Origin: Streptomyces toyocaensis
GTDB lineage: Bacteria > Actinomycetota > Actinomycetes > Streptomycetales > Streptomycetaceae
Assembly (NCBI RefSeq): GCF_000725125.1
Contig: NZ_JFCB01000046.1
Coordinates: forward strand, 1 to 43,776
Length of the DNA stretch: 43,776 nucleotides
Direction: 5' to 3'
The position numbers and the translations under genes are program-made. Each line of letters begins with the position of its first letter. The stretch's first letter is position 1. The notes under the pieces were generated by a model. The model saw nothing but the letters and a program-made list of their open reading frames with translations. It did no database searches and was not told where the DNA came from. Positions 18,217-25,825 of the stretch are shown in pieces.

Positions 18217-18297
18217 GGGCGCACGACGCCGTCAATTCATCAACCGCGCGGCCCTCGGCCACGGCCCCACGAGCGAGACCAAGGGCTCCCGAACGCG

Positions 18298-18342
18298 GTG
18301 AGGGCGTGCCGTCCGCCGCTTCAGCGAACGGCACGCCCTCAC
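18298..18342. terminator. 15-bp bidirectional hairpin between convergent genes
   Basis: GTGAGGGCGTGCCGT (18298-18312) pairs exactly with ACGGCACGCCCTCAC (18328-18342), with a 15-nt loop. It lies between the RibD-C gene (plus) and the DUF397 gene (minus, ending at 18348) and can serve both. Confidence 0.85.
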
Positions 18343-18347
18343 GTCGC

Positions 18348-18533
18348 TCAGCGCTCCGACGCGAACCGTACGAACTGCCCCCAGCCTTCGCGGCCGACGG
18401 CGAAGGCCGGGCGGGTCACGTCCTTGGAGTCCCGTACGTGGATGGCCTGCTCGGTGACGGCGACCTCCACACAGTCGTCGCCCGAGCTACCGCTGTAGCT
18501 CGACTTGAACCAGGCGAGTTCCGTCGTGCTCAT
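18348..18533 (-). CDS. DUF397 domain protein
   Basis: 61 residues. The sequence has the DUF397 hallmarks: ELAWFKSSYSGSSGDDCVEVAV at the N-terminus, IHVRDSKD in the middle and W..FV..A at the end. DUF397 proteins (the WhiJ-associated and BldB-neighbour class) are small partners of the XRE-DUF5753 regulator encoded just upstream and are thought to bind it. Its ATG overlaps the regulator's stop codon by four bases, giving a tight two-gene operon. A terminator hairpin follows six bases beyond the stop. Confidence 0.95.
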   Translation of the reverse strand: MSTTELAWFKSSYSGSSGDDCVEVAVTEQAIHVRDSKDVTRPAFAVGREGWGQFVRFASER

Positions 18534-19423
18534 GCCTCTCCTCGCAGTCGCTCCAGCAAGGCCCGGGAATCTTCGGGGTGCAGGGCCTGCGACCGCAGTG
18601 TGTCATAGCGCTGCTGGAGGACTCTCACCTCTTTCGAGTCGCCAATCAGCCGTCCGCTCTCTTGGCCCTCCGAGTATGCGAGTCGACGCCCTTCTGGGGT
18701 CTCCAACAGGCGCAGAGGCCCGTCCATGCACGAGTGGTACTCGGCTTCCAGCGGCATGATCTGCAACGTCACGTTGCGAGGCGACGTGTGCTCCAGAACG
18801 TGGTCCAGTTGCTCGCGCCGTACCTCGGCGCCGCCCAGCCTCCGTCGCAGGACCGCTTCCTCAACGATGAAGTGGAACGGAACCGTCGGACGCTCGTGCA
18901 GCATCCGTTGCCGCTCCATCCTCGCCTCGACCTGAGCCTCCAACTGCTCATCCGTCAGCAGCGGAATCCGGTTCTCGAAGAGGGCCCGCGCATAGCCCTC
19001 CGACTGCAACAACCCCGGTACCAACCGGCACTCGTACGTGCACAGGCTCACCGCCTCCCGCTCCAGCCGAGCCCACCGCCGGAACCACGCAGCCAGCCCC
19101 GCCTCCCCCCGCGTGAGATGCCGCGCGGCCTTCCGCAGCGCGCCGGTGTTACCCAGGGCCTCCTCCGCCCGCTCCACGAACGCCTCGTCCGGCATCCGCC
19201 GCCCCAACTCCACCGACTCAACCGTGTGTTTGGAGTACTGCACCCGAGCGCCGAGGTCCGCCCGGCTCAGCCCCGCGTGCTCACGCAGCGCCTGGACGAC
19301 CGCCCCGAACGTCCGCAAGCTGTCCGACGGATGCGGCTCCCGCTCCCACTCCCCCGCCGGAATCGCCCGCGCACCGCCGGCGCCCCCGGCCGCCGCCTCC
19401 CCCTCAACCCCGACCACGTCCAT
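18530..19423 (-). CDS. XRE-family HTH regulator with DUF5753 sensor domain
   Basis: 297 residues from an ATG preceded by AAAGGGG. The HTH lies at about 38-92 (LREHAGLSRADLGARVQYSKHTVESVELGRRMPDEAFVERAEEAL). The DUF5753 domain spans about 110-285 (LEREAVSLCTYECRLVPGLLQSEGYARALFENRIPLLTDEQLEAQVEARMERQRML, then NVTLQIMPLEAEYHSCMDGPLRLLETPEG). It belongs to the large WhiJ-like family, which acts with DUF397 partners in development and secondary metabolism. The N-terminal 30 residues are a low-complexity Ala/Gly extension. The divergent upstream region carries a 66-nt element repeated 3 kb away. Confidence 0.95.
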   Translation of the reverse strand: MDVVGVEGEAAAGGAGGARAIPAGEWEREPHPSDSLRTFGAVVQALREHAGLSRADLGARVQYSKHTVESVELGRRMPDEAFVERAEEALGNTGALRKAARHLTRGEAGLAAWFRRWARLEREAVSLCTYECRLVPGLLQSEGYARALFENRIPLLTDEQLEAQVEARMERQRMLHERPTVPFHFIVEEAVLRRRLGGAEVRREQLDHVLEHTSPRNVTLQIMPLEAEYHSCMDGPLRLLETPEGRRLAYSEGQESGRLIGDSKEVRVLQQRYDTLRSQALHPEDSRALLERLRGEA

Positions 19424-19534
19424 CCGCCACCCCTTTCCTCACTCCTCCGCACCGCACCGCGACGGCCGTCTCTCACGCCGCCCGTGTCCACCCCAAGACT
19501 GACGGATCATCAGACGTACCGTCCACTCTTCGTG

Positions 19535-19600
19535 TCCGTACGCTGACTCACCGTACGGGGTGCCACACTCGTCCCAGCCCCCGTCCGACCGCCACTCTGA
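19535..19600 (+). promoter_or_regulatory. Conserved 66-nt promoter element, copy 1
   Basis: It aligns without gaps to 22575-22640, with about 53 of 66 positions identical. Fully conserved blocks are TCCGTACGC (19535-19543), CCGTACGGGG (19551-19560) and ACCGCCACTCTGA (19588-19600). CACTCT resembles a -10 placing transcription start near 19605. The two CCGTACG half-palindromes are 16 bases apart, suiting binding of a dimeric regulator, plausibly the divergent XRE protein. Confidence 0.6.
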
Positions 19601-19745
19601 GGTCACGGAGATCCGGGACAGGCGGCCCGTGTCCGCCGCTCACCTGCGGAAACACCCAGGCGGCCCGCCCCATCCGTGCACTCCCGCCCACCACGGGCGG
19701 CGGCGGCCGGGCCCGGCCGCGTCAGACGAGCTGGAAGGTGCAGTC

Positions 19746-19970
19746 ATGCAGAACGGAACCAACCTCTACGCGCTCGACATCAGCGGAGCCTCCTTCACGA
19801 AGGCGTGCGGCGGCCCCTGCACCGAGGGGTGCGTGACCCTGGCCCGGATCGGCGAGAACGCCTGGGCCCTGGGCGACAGCAAGCGGCCGGGCGCGCAGCC
19901 GCTGCGCTTCACCACCGGGGAGCTGGACGCGGCCGGTATCGACCCGGCGCGCTTCGGCCTCGGCGCCTGA
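19746..19970 (+). CDS. DUF397-like small protein
   Basis: 74 residues. GGAAGGTG sits upstream of the ATG. The core ALDISGASFTKACGGPCTEGCVTLARI, then WALGDSKRPGAQPLRFTTGELDAAG, matches DUF397: the SGA-x-F/W start, the C-V-x-L/V-A strand, the D-S-K turn and the L-R-F end. It has two extra Cys residues (ACGGPCTEGC). It may be transcribed from the 66-nt element 145 bases upstream. It is the second DUF397 protein in 1.5 kb and faces the other way. It could be an alternative partner or antagonist of the XRE regulator. Confidence 0.82.
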   Translation: MQNGTNLYALDISGASFTKACGGPCTEGCVTLARIGENAWALGDSKRPGAQPLRFTTGELDAAGIDPARFGLGA

Positions 19971-19995
19971 CCCTCCCCTCCCCCTCCCTTCCCAC

Positions 19996-20032
19996 CGCCG
20001 GCCGGACCGGGCCCTCCCGCGTCCGGCCGGCG
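19996..20032 (+). terminator. Hairpin between the DUF397-like gene and the next gene
   Basis: CGCCGGCCGGA (19996-20006) pairs with TCCGGCCGGCG (20022-20032), an 11-bp perfect stem with a 15-nt loop. It may terminate or attenuate transcription ahead of the gene at 20055. Confidence 0.65.
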
Positions 20033-20054
20033 CTTCTCGAAGCGGGAACAGCCC

Positions 20055-20522
20055 ATGCACCACCACGCCTACCTCTGGACCGGCCCGAAGGTGCGCTTCG
20101 ACGACGAGGCACTGCGGCGGCCCCCGCACCCCGACCCGCCCCCGGCCGGAAGCAGGCCGGAACTGATCGAGCGCTACCGCCTGGTGGCCGCGGAGTTCCG
20201 CACGTCGGACCTCCCGCCGCTGGAGACGGCGTACTGGCTCGTCAAGCCCCGCTCGCTGGTGCGGGGCTCCTGGGAGGAGGCCAAGGAGGCGGCGGCCTGG
20301 CTGGGTGAGCGGCTGGCCGAGTACGCCCCGCGGTTCGCGGCGGAGCACGACCGGGACACCGCACGCCTGGCCCGGCTGGTGGACGCCGCCGCCGAACGCC
20401 TGCGCGCGGGCGCCGACATCTCGTACGGCCGCTACCTCGAACGCCCCTCGTACCTCACCCTGGCCCTGGTCACGTGCTCCCCCAACCGCGCGCTCCCCGA
20501 ACTGCCCTGCCCGTGCGCGTAG
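20055..20522 (+). CDS. Hypothetical protein
   Basis: 155 residues from an ATG with GGGA eight bases upstream. The protein starts MHHHAYLWTGPK, is mostly alpha-helical and charged, and ends in CPCA. Helical stretches at about 60-125 contain RYRLVAAEFR, WEEAKEAAAWLGERLAEYAPRFAAEHDRDTARLARLVDAAAERL. GC3 bias is strong, so it is a real gene. I do not recognise the family. It lies directly after the DUF397-like gene but a hairpin separates them. Confidence 0.75.
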   Translation: MHHHAYLWTGPKVRFDDEALRRPPHPDPPPAGSRPELIERYRLVAAEFRTSDLPPLETAYWLVKPRSLVRGSWEEAKEAAAWLGERLAEYAPRFAAEHDRDTARLARLVDAAAERLRAGADISYGRYLERPSYLTLALVTCSPNRALPELPCPCA

Positions 20523-20639
20523 TCGAGCCGGGGTCTTCCCGTACCGCGCGGGCGCCCCGGCTTCCGCGAGCGAGCCGAGCCGGGAGTCGAGGGGCCACCG
20601 GACGGTGGGCACACGGGAGGGTGCGACAGGCCCGGCAGT

Positions 20640-21881
20640 TCACTGGATGAGGTCGGTGTGCGGATGCTCGGGAGAGGCCGGGCAGACGTAGAGCTGCATG
20701 TTGTCCGTGCTGCCCACTTCGACCTTCGTCGGCTGCGCGGGGGACTGGCCGGCACGGTGACCGGCGGCGTAGGCGGCGTCCCTGTCCTCGTACGGCGCCC
20801 AGCCGCGTCGCTCACCACCGTCCCATTCGAAGGAGGCGATGGTCAGCAGCGGGACCATCCGGGCGTCGCAGACAGCGCAGTACCGGTGGTACGGGTCGGT
20901 GCGGCCCCACGGCGGCCAGCCTCCGACCTTCCAGCCGGGAGCGTCCGCCAGATTGCCGTCGTAGAACTCCGCCGGATCCTCCGCGTACGAGCTGTCCACG
21001 TCCACACCGGCCGCCTGCCATCTGCTCCAGTCCGCCACCGCCTGCCTCAACTCCGGACTCAGATCCAGGCTGTTGGGGTACTCGGTGACCGCTTCCGGTG
21101 CCAGCAGACACGGCTCCGGCACATAGCCCGGGTAGTTGGCCTCGTACGGTTCCGGTGGCGTGGCGAGGACATCGACGACCGAGGCGGCGGACCGCCAGAA
21201 CACCGCGGTCGCGGGCTTCCAGTCCGGCTCGTGGTCGTAGGGACACCAGAGGACCTGGAGCAGATCGGCCTCTCCGGGCGGCCGCAGCAGGGGTACGTCG
21301 CGCAGGTACAGCTGAGCCACGGGCAACAGGGGGACCGGACACTCCGCGGGCCGGGGAGGACCGGCGTCGAACCGCTTCGCGTGCCTCGCGGCATCCCGTT
21401 CCCTGATCGCCTCCTCCTCGGGCGTGAACTCCGGACCATCGGGATCACGGTGTAGCCGGGCCAGTCTGCGCCTCGTCAGCCGTACTTCTGCTGGCGACTG
21501 GCGGAACCCGCTGTCCGGGTGCTCGCCCTCGCAGTGCGGCCACGGTTCCTCGGCCGGCCACAGCAACGGTCCCCCGACCGAGCTGTCCCCGACCGAAGGC
21601 GAACCGGGACGAGGGTGCAGCCGGATCGCGGGACGCGCCAGTGGAGCCAGTTCGGGAAAGACCGCGGTCACGTCGACAGGCCGCGGCGGAGTCGTACGTA
21701 CGAAAACCATGCCGGTGATCCTGTCATCCGCCACCGACAGTCCCCCGCCACCTCGATCGGCGGTGAAACGGCCGATGTCGTACTCGGCGGCGACGGCCAC
21801 GGTTCCCGGAAACCCCTCGCCCGCCTTCCACTCGCCGGCGTCAAGACGTCGCCGCAGGTCGTACGGCTCCCGCGGGCTCAG
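20640..21881 (-). CDS. DUF1963 (YwqG)-like protein, probable CTG start
   Basis: About 413 residues. The central part has the DUF1963 signature (RPAIRLHPRPGSPSVGDSSVGGPLLWPAEEPWPHC) and a long acidic, Pro/Trp-rich body (LLQVLWCPYDHEPDW, VVDVLATPPEP, then YCAVCDARMVPLLTIASFEWDGG, MQLYVCPASPEHP). Such proteins are of unknown function and are common near SMI1/KNR4 and toxin-immunity loci. No ATG or GTG gives the full N-terminus. A CTG at 21879-21881 overlaps the DinB stop (CTGA) and would be translationally coupled. A GTG 27 codons further in (GTVAVAAEYDIG) is the alternative. It is in an operon with the DinB gene. Confidence 0.78.
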   Translation of the reverse strand: MSPREPYDLRRRLDAGEWKAGEGFPGTVAVAAEYDIGRFTADRGGGGLSVADDRITGMVFVRTTPPRPVDVTAVFPELAPLARPAIRLHPRPGSPSVGDSSVGGPLLWPAEEPWPHCEGEHPDSGFRQSPAEVRLTRRRLARLHRDPDGPEFTPEEEAIRERDAARHAKRFDAGPPRPAECPVPLLPVAQLYLRDVPLLRPPGEADLLQVLWCPYDHEPDWKPATAVFWRSAASVVDVLATPPEPYEANYPGYVPEPCLLAPEAVTEYPNSLDLSPELRQAVADWSRWQAAGVDVDSSYAEDPAEFYDGNLADAPGWKVGGWPPWGRTDPYHRYCAVCDARMVPLLTIASFEWDGGERRGWAPYEDRDAAYAAGHRAGQSPAQPTKVEVGSTDNMQLYVCPASPEHPHTDLIQ

Positions 21882-22387
21882 GCGCCCACGGTCCCGTCGA
21901 CACCTTCCCGCAGGAAGTCCGCGTGCCCGTTGTGGCGGCCGTACTCCAGGAGCACGTGCACCATCACCATCCGCAGCGACACCTCCTCGCCCCATCGCGG
22001 CTGATACCCGGCCCGGTCCAGGGAGTCCGCCTCCCGCTCGATGCGGCGCGAGTGCTCCACCTCGGCCTCCCAGGCCGCGAACGCCTCGTCCCTGGTCGAC
22101 GCGCTCGCGTCGTACGCCGCCTGGAAGTCGATCTCGTCGGACCAGACCATGGGTGCGTCGTGGTCCTCGAACACCCGGCGGAACCACGCACGCTCCACCT
22201 CCGCCATGTGCCGCACCAGCCCGAGCAGCGAGAGCGTGGACGGCGGCATCGACCGCCGCCGCAGCTCCTCGTCGGTGAGCCCTTCGCACTTCATGGCGAG
22301 GGTCGCGCGATGGTAGTCGAGGAAGGCTCGCAGCATGTCGCGTTCGCTGCCGAACCTGGGCGGGCCTGTGCGGTGGTCGCCGGTCAC
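21878..22387 (-). CDS. DinB/DUF664 family protein (putative thiol transferase or metal-dependent hydrolase)
   Basis: 169 residues. It is a four-helix-bundle DinB protein of the DUF664 type common in actinobacteria. Metal-binding positions visible are His60 (GLVRHMAEVERAW) and the C-terminal RHNGHADFLREG motif with His152, plus His144. Actinobacterial members are linked to mycothiol-dependent conjugation or dehalogenation. The N-terminal LRAFLDYHRATLAMKCEGLTDEELRRRSMPPS segment is typical. It is the first gene of a two-gene minus-strand operon with the DUF1963-like gene. Confidence 0.93.
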   Translation of the reverse strand: MTGDHRTGPPRFGSERDMLRAFLDYHRATLAMKCEGLTDEELRRRSMPPSTLSLLGLVRHMAEVERAWFRRVFEDHDAPMVWSDEIDFQAAYDASASTRDEAFAAWEAEVEHSRRIEREADSLDRAGYQPRWGEEVSLRMVMVHVLLEYGRHNGHADFLREGVDGTVGA

Positions 22388-22497
22388 TGGTCGTACCTCT
22401 CGTCCGTGCCTGCGTCGAGGTGCCAGTATTCACTTCCGTCGGCCGTCCCCCCACGCGGACCGTCGACCGGACCTGACTGTTCCCACGGAGGCCGCCG

Positions 22498-22529
22498 AAC
22501 GCGGGAACCTTCTGCCGCCTTCCCGCGTT
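22498..22529. repeat. 10-bp inverted repeat in the divergent DinB/HATPase region
   Basis: AACGCGGGAA (22498-22507) and TTCCCGCGTT (22520-22529) are exact inverted copies separated by 12 bases. CGCGGGAA recurs at 22543-22550. Because both flanking genes point away, an operator or structured leader is more likely than a terminator. Confidence 0.5.
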
Positions 22530-22574
22530 CCTCTCACAGCGTCGCGGGAATCCGGCGTACCGCCCGCCTCCCCC

Positions 22575-22640
22575 TCCGTACGCCTGCTCTCCGTACGGGG
22601 CGCGGCACTCGCCCCCGCCCGCACCGGACCGCCACTCTGA
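22575..22640 (+). promoter_or_regulatory. Conserved 66-nt promoter element, copy 2, probable leaderless promoter of the HATPase gene
   Basis: Gapless counterpart of 19535-19600. CCGTACGGGG lies at 22591-22600 and ACCGCCACTCTGA at 22628-22640. The CACTCT hexamer (22633-22638) is seven bases before the A of the ATG at 22645. There is no Shine-Dalgarno, so the HATPase mRNA is probably leaderless. Confidence 0.6.
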
Positions 22641-22644
22641 CGCC

Positions 22645-23145
22645 ATGAACCACGCGACACCCCAAGTGAGCGCCCCCGCCGGCACCTTCACCCAGCTGCT
22701 GTCGTCCACACGGCGCGGCGCCCGTCTCGCCCGGCTCCTCGCGGTGACCGAACTGCGCTCCCGGGGCGCCTCGCAGGACCTCACGGAGCGTGCCGAACTC
22801 GTCGTCGCGGAGCTCGCCGCCAACGCCGTCCTGCACGGGCGCGTGCCCGGCCGCTGTTTCCGGCTCACGCTCACCGTGGACCCGTCGGCCGGCCGCCTTC
22901 GCATCGAGGTCAGCGACGCCCGCGGAGACCTCCGCCCGCTCCCCCGCCCCACGGACACCGCGTCCGACCCACTCAGCACCACCGGACGCGGCCTGACCCT
23001 CGTCACCGCCCTCGCCGACCACTGGGACTGCGTCCCCTACCCGCCCAGCGGCAAGACCGTCCGGGCGGAGCTGTCAGCAAGCTGCGTTGCGGCTCCGACG
23101 CCACCCGTCCTTGAGGACTGTCCCGTAACTGCTGGTCGTCACTGA
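22645..23145 (+). CDS. HATPase_c_2 anti-sigma-type serine kinase with replaced C-terminus
   Basis: 166 residues. The GHKL/HATPase_c_2 fold (SpoIIAB/RsbW-like) is clear. The N-box is ERAELVVAELAANAVLHGRV (about 49-68), the acidic turn IEVSDARGD (89-97), and the G-box STTGRGLTLVTALAD (112-126). It is followed by the canonical DHWDCVPYPPSGKTVRAEL. Family members end two to ten residues later. Here the frame instead continues for 23 unrelated residues (from SASCVAAPTPPV) to the TGA at 23143-23145. A diverged copy of the normal end (VRAELLDGTP-stop) lies at 24595-24635. The kinase core is intact, so the protein may still work. It probably acts on an anti-anti-sigma factor or the XRE/DUF397 network. 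Confidence 0.88.
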   Translation: MNHATPQVSAPAGTFTQLLSSTRRGARLARLLAVTELRSRGASQDLTERAELVVAELAANAVLHGRVPGRCFRLTLTVDPSAGRLRIEVSDARGDLRPLPRPTDTASDPLSTTGRGLTLVTALADHWDCVPYPPSGKTVRAELSASCVAAPTPPVLEDCPVTAGRH

Positions 23146-23323
23146 TGGCGCTTCATGAGAACGGCCACCCCCTGCTTGGACTGGCCTCAGCGTTGCTCGC
23201 CCTGATGGCCCACATGGACGAGGGCTGTGAGACGTCGCGGCGGCCGCGGATCTCACCACGTGGCAGCGGCCTGCACGCGAAATCCGCTGGTTTGCAGGCT
23301 CCTTGGGGTGATCGGATAGGCGC

Positions 23324-23833
23324 ATGAGTCTTCCTCGTACCGGGGTGGCCGAGGTTGTCGTGCCACTCCTCGTCCGTGACCTGACGCCCACTGACCTGCC
23401 GGCCTGTACGTGGTCCGGCTCGACCGCCCATCTGATGCAGGTGGAAAGGGAGTTGGTGCGCGCGGCTGCGGGGGATGTGGACTATCTGGCGCTGTGCACC
23501 CCGGCCGATGTTCCGGTGGCGATCGGAGGCATCGACTACCAGGTCACGGCCAGCGCAGGCACACTCTGGCAGCTTGCGGTACTCCCGGCCCTGCAGTCGT
23601 GTGGTCTGGGCACCATGCTCATCCGGGCCGCGGAGGATCGCATCAGGTCACGCGGCCTGCACAGGGCCGAGCTCGCGGTGGAGGAGAGCAATCCGCGGGC
23701 CAGGGCCCTGTACGAGCGACTGGGCTACCTGGCCCACGGTCGTCGACCTGACGCCTGGGACGTCCAGGCGCCGGACGGCTCACTGCTCCGGTACGAGACC
23801 ATGTGCACGCTGATGCACAAGGACTTGCCGTAG
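23324..23833 (+). CDS. GNAT family N-acetyltransferase
   Basis: 169 residues. The GNAT fold is evident: strand/helix start VPLLVRDLTPTDLPAC, beta-4 LWQLAVLPALQSCGLGTMLI with the acetyl-CoA pyrophosphate loop (Q/R-x-x-G-x-G here as LQSCGLGT), and the C-terminal motif RAELAVEESNPRARALYERLGY. The substrate is unknown. The ATG at 23324 has GGATAGG eight bases upstream. It lies inside the segment separating the truncated HATPase gene from its displaced 3' end. Confidence 0.92.
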   Translation: MSLPRTGVAEVVVPLLVRDLTPTDLPACTWSGSTAHLMQVERELVRAAAGDVDYLALCTPADVPVAIGGIDYQVTASAGTLWQLAVLPALQSCGLGTMLIRAAEDRIRSRGLHRAELAVEESNPRARALYERLGYLAHGRRPDAWDVQAPDGSLLRYETMCTLMHKDLP

Positions 23834-23843
23834 GGGGCGCCGC

Positions 23844-24314
23844 GTGGCGATGGAAGTGTGGGCATCGATCTTTTCACTCGCAGGCGTCGCCCTCGGCGGC
23901 GCCTTGACGGCGCTCTCCCAGCGCGCCACTCAGCGCTCCGCCGAGCGGCTGGAGGAACGCCGCCAGGCAGCGGCCACCAGCGAGGCCCGCCGAGCAGAGC
24001 AGATGCAGGCGATCAAGGACTTCATCGCCTGCGCCCAGGATGCCGAACGGGCGGCCTACAGCCGTCCCGAGGCTTGGGGCGATGACGAAGACTGGAACAG
24101 TACCGCTTCGGGTGTCATGACCAGGCTTTGGATCGCTGAACGGCACCTCGTGCTGCTCAGCGACGCGGACCTGCACGCCCCTGTGCACACATTCGGTCGG
24201 GCACTCAACCAGGCGGTGTGGCGAGAGACCGGCGACGTCGAGGTCAACGAGCACCTCGAGGAACACAAGATCGCCTCCATGGCCGCAGCACGCGCGAGCC
24301 TCGCATCCCCTTGA
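23844..24314 (+). CDS. Membrane-anchored coiled-coil hypothetical protein
   Basis: 156 residues from a GTG at 23844 (AGGGGG upstream); an ATG two codons in is possible. One N-terminal transmembrane segment (VWASIFSLAGVALGGALTALSQ) is followed by a highly charged coiled coil (RSAERLEERRQAAATSEARRAEQMQAIKDFIACAQDAE, about 32-70) and a helical C-terminus. This N-in anchor plus coiled-coil form is frequent among small Streptomyces genes adjacent to GNAT or toxin-type genes. It starts 10 bases after the GNAT stop and is likely co-transcribed. No family name recognised. Confidence 0.8.
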   Translation: MAMEVWASIFSLAGVALGGALTALSQRATQRSAERLEERRQAAATSEARRAEQMQAIKDFIACAQDAERAAYSRPEAWGDDEDWNSTASGVMTRLWIAERHLVLLSDADLHAPVHTFGRALNQAVWRETGDVEVNEHLEEHKIASMAAARASLASP

Positions 24315-24466
24315 GTCCAACCAAATCGGTGGGACCCCTCCGTCAGGAGCCGCCAAGGCGAGCGGCCTCCGACGCCCGTCTCGAAACCCGCCGGTCGCCC
24401 TCACGGGTGACGATGAGCATGGTGACCCACTCCACGAGCGCATGGGGCAGGTCAAGTGCAGCAGGG

Positions 24467-24635
24467 CGGAGACCTCCACCCGCACCCCCGCCCCACGGCC
24501 GCCGGACCCGACCCGCTCCCCACCGGCGGACGCGGCCTGACCCTCGTCACCGCCCTCGCCGAGCACTGGGAGTGCGTCCCCTACCCGCCAAGCGGCAAGA
24601 CCGTCCGGGCGGAACTGCTCGACGGCACTCCTTGA
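24467..24635 (+). pseudogene. Stranded 3' fragment of an HATPase_c_2 gene
   Basis: The frame from 24468 to the TGA at 24633-24635 reads GDLHPHPRPTAAGPDP, then GGRGLTLVTALAEHWEC and VPYPPSGKTVRAELLDGTP. This is the last 55 residues of a HATPase_c_2 kinase, with the G-box but no N-box. It aligns without gaps to 22923-23075 of the HATPase gene (roughly 85% at the DNA level by eye) and then supplies the family's normal ending. No start or ribosome site is present and homology stops upstream of about 24460, so it is a remnant. Confidence 0.85.
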
Positions 24636-24718
24636 TCACTCCGCCAACCAACCGTGCCGGCTTCCCCACCCGGCTTCGGTACTACGGCGTCAATCACACC
24701 GAACAAACCCCCACGGGA

Positions 24719-25825
24719 TCAGTACAGGTGGGACATCTCGTCGAAGTCGCTGAACGGTGGTCTGGGCCTCCCGCTGACCTCACGGAACTCGTCCGGGTCG
24801 TAGTGAAGCCGGAAGGTGTGGGTGTGGCCGTCGTCGACCCAGTAGAGAGTGATGGCGGAGAGCAGGTCACGCGCCGTCCAACGGGTGCGGGACCGGATCC
24901 CCTCTTCCTGGTCGAGAATCCAGTCCTCGACGTGTTCCGGGAGGCTGAAGGTCAGCTTGTAGGCGCGCCCTTCGCGGGGTTCGAGAGACCAGAGGGGATG
25001 CCCTACCTTCCGCTCGCTCCTGCGCACGCGCACCGTGTGAGTGGGGTGTTCGCGCGCGTATCTGAAGAAGTGCTGGAGATCGTCGGAGACAAGCCCGAGG
25101 ACGAAAGGAGCCGCGGGAAAGGCGAGGGCGAGTCCGAGCGACAGACACTGCAGGTCGGCCACCAGCGTGTCGAGCGGACGAGTCACCGAGGGGAAGCTGG
25201 GCACGGGGTCCTCGTGCATGCCCAGTAGGTGGCGGCGTACGTAGTTGCGGATCTCGTACACTGCGGGCCGCTGACTCGGAGGCATCGACTTGGTCGCGTC
25301 GTAGACCGACTTGGCAGCGTCCTTCACCAGCTCGCACAGTGGCTTGAAGTCAGACAGGGACAGATCGATGAGCGAGATCTGATGGGCCAGCGCGAACTCC
25401 TGCGCGTCCCGCGTGAACCCTGACGTGGAAAAGATCGCGTAACTGTAGTGGTAGCGCGTCCTCGGGCGCCGAGGGCCCGCGCCATTGCTCAGCGTGGTGA
25501 CGACGCCTTCGTTCAAATCGTGCACGACACCGTGGCCGTTACGCACGACAGCGAGACCGACCGGCGAACTGGTGAACTTGGCCTCGGCGAACAGACGGAT
25601 CGGGAGCGAGAACGGAGGGACGTACGGGAACTCCCCCAGAGTGTCCGCCTGGTGCCACGCCCCACGTCCCCGGACCACCAGCCCGTGTTTGCGCTTCTCC
25701 AGCACCTTCCACGGGGGCCTGGCCGTGTCGTCCGCCTCCGTCAGCAGACGGTATCCACTGGACCTCAGCAGCCAGGCGAGCACCTCTTCGAGCAGGTACC
25801 CCTGCAGCGTTCTCAACCCCACCAT
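24719..25825 (-). CDS. Stand-alone restriction endonuclease-like protein (Mrr-type PD-(D/E)XK)
   Basis: 368 residues. The N-terminal domain has the restriction-nuclease arrangement: a helix with Glu14 (YLLEEVLAWLLRSSGY), Asp61 (AWHQADTLG), then Glu81-Ala-Lys83 (IRLFAEAKFTS), i.e. D-19-ExK. It continues with YHYSYAIFSTSGFTRDAQEFALAHQISLIDL, which is typical of Mrr-like and predicted defence nucleases that select modified DNA. The C-terminal half (about 190-368) is unfamiliar, with a possible beta-rich specificity domain. No methyltransferase or helicase gene is adjacent, so it would be a solitary, perhaps modification-dependent enzyme. AAGG sits upstream of the ATG. Codon bias is a little weaker than neighbours, suggesting transfer. 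Confidence 0.85.
   Translation of the reverse strand: MVGLRTLQGYLLEEVLAWLLRSSGYRLLTEADDTARPPWKVLEKRKHGLVVRGRGAWHQADTLGEFPYVPPFSLPIRLFAEAKFTSSPVGLAVVRNGHGVVHDLNEGVVTTLSNGAGPRRPRTRYHYSYAIFSTSGFTRDAQEFALAHQISLIDLSLSDFKPLCELVKDAAKSVYDATKSMPPSQRPAVYEIRNYVRRHLLGMHEDPVPSFPSVTRPLDTLVADLQCLSLGLALAFPAAPFVLGLVSDDLQHFFRYAREHPTHTVRVRRSERKVGHPLWSLEPREGRAYKLTFSLPEHVEDWILDQEEGIRSRTRWTARDLLSAITLYWVDDGHTHTFRLHYDPDEFREVSGRPRPPFSDFDEMSHLY

Noticed and set aside
23100..23150. Sequence GGACTGTCCCGTAAC reminiscent of a transposon terminal repeat
   Set aside because: No transposase, no matching inverted end within 1.5 kb and no target duplication visible; kept only as a hint for the rearrangement.
23145..23327. 60-codon plus ORF overlapping the HATPase stop, and the 92-codon minus ORF over it
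   Set aside because: No ribosome site, poor codon periodicity and no family; probably within rearranged non-coding DNA.
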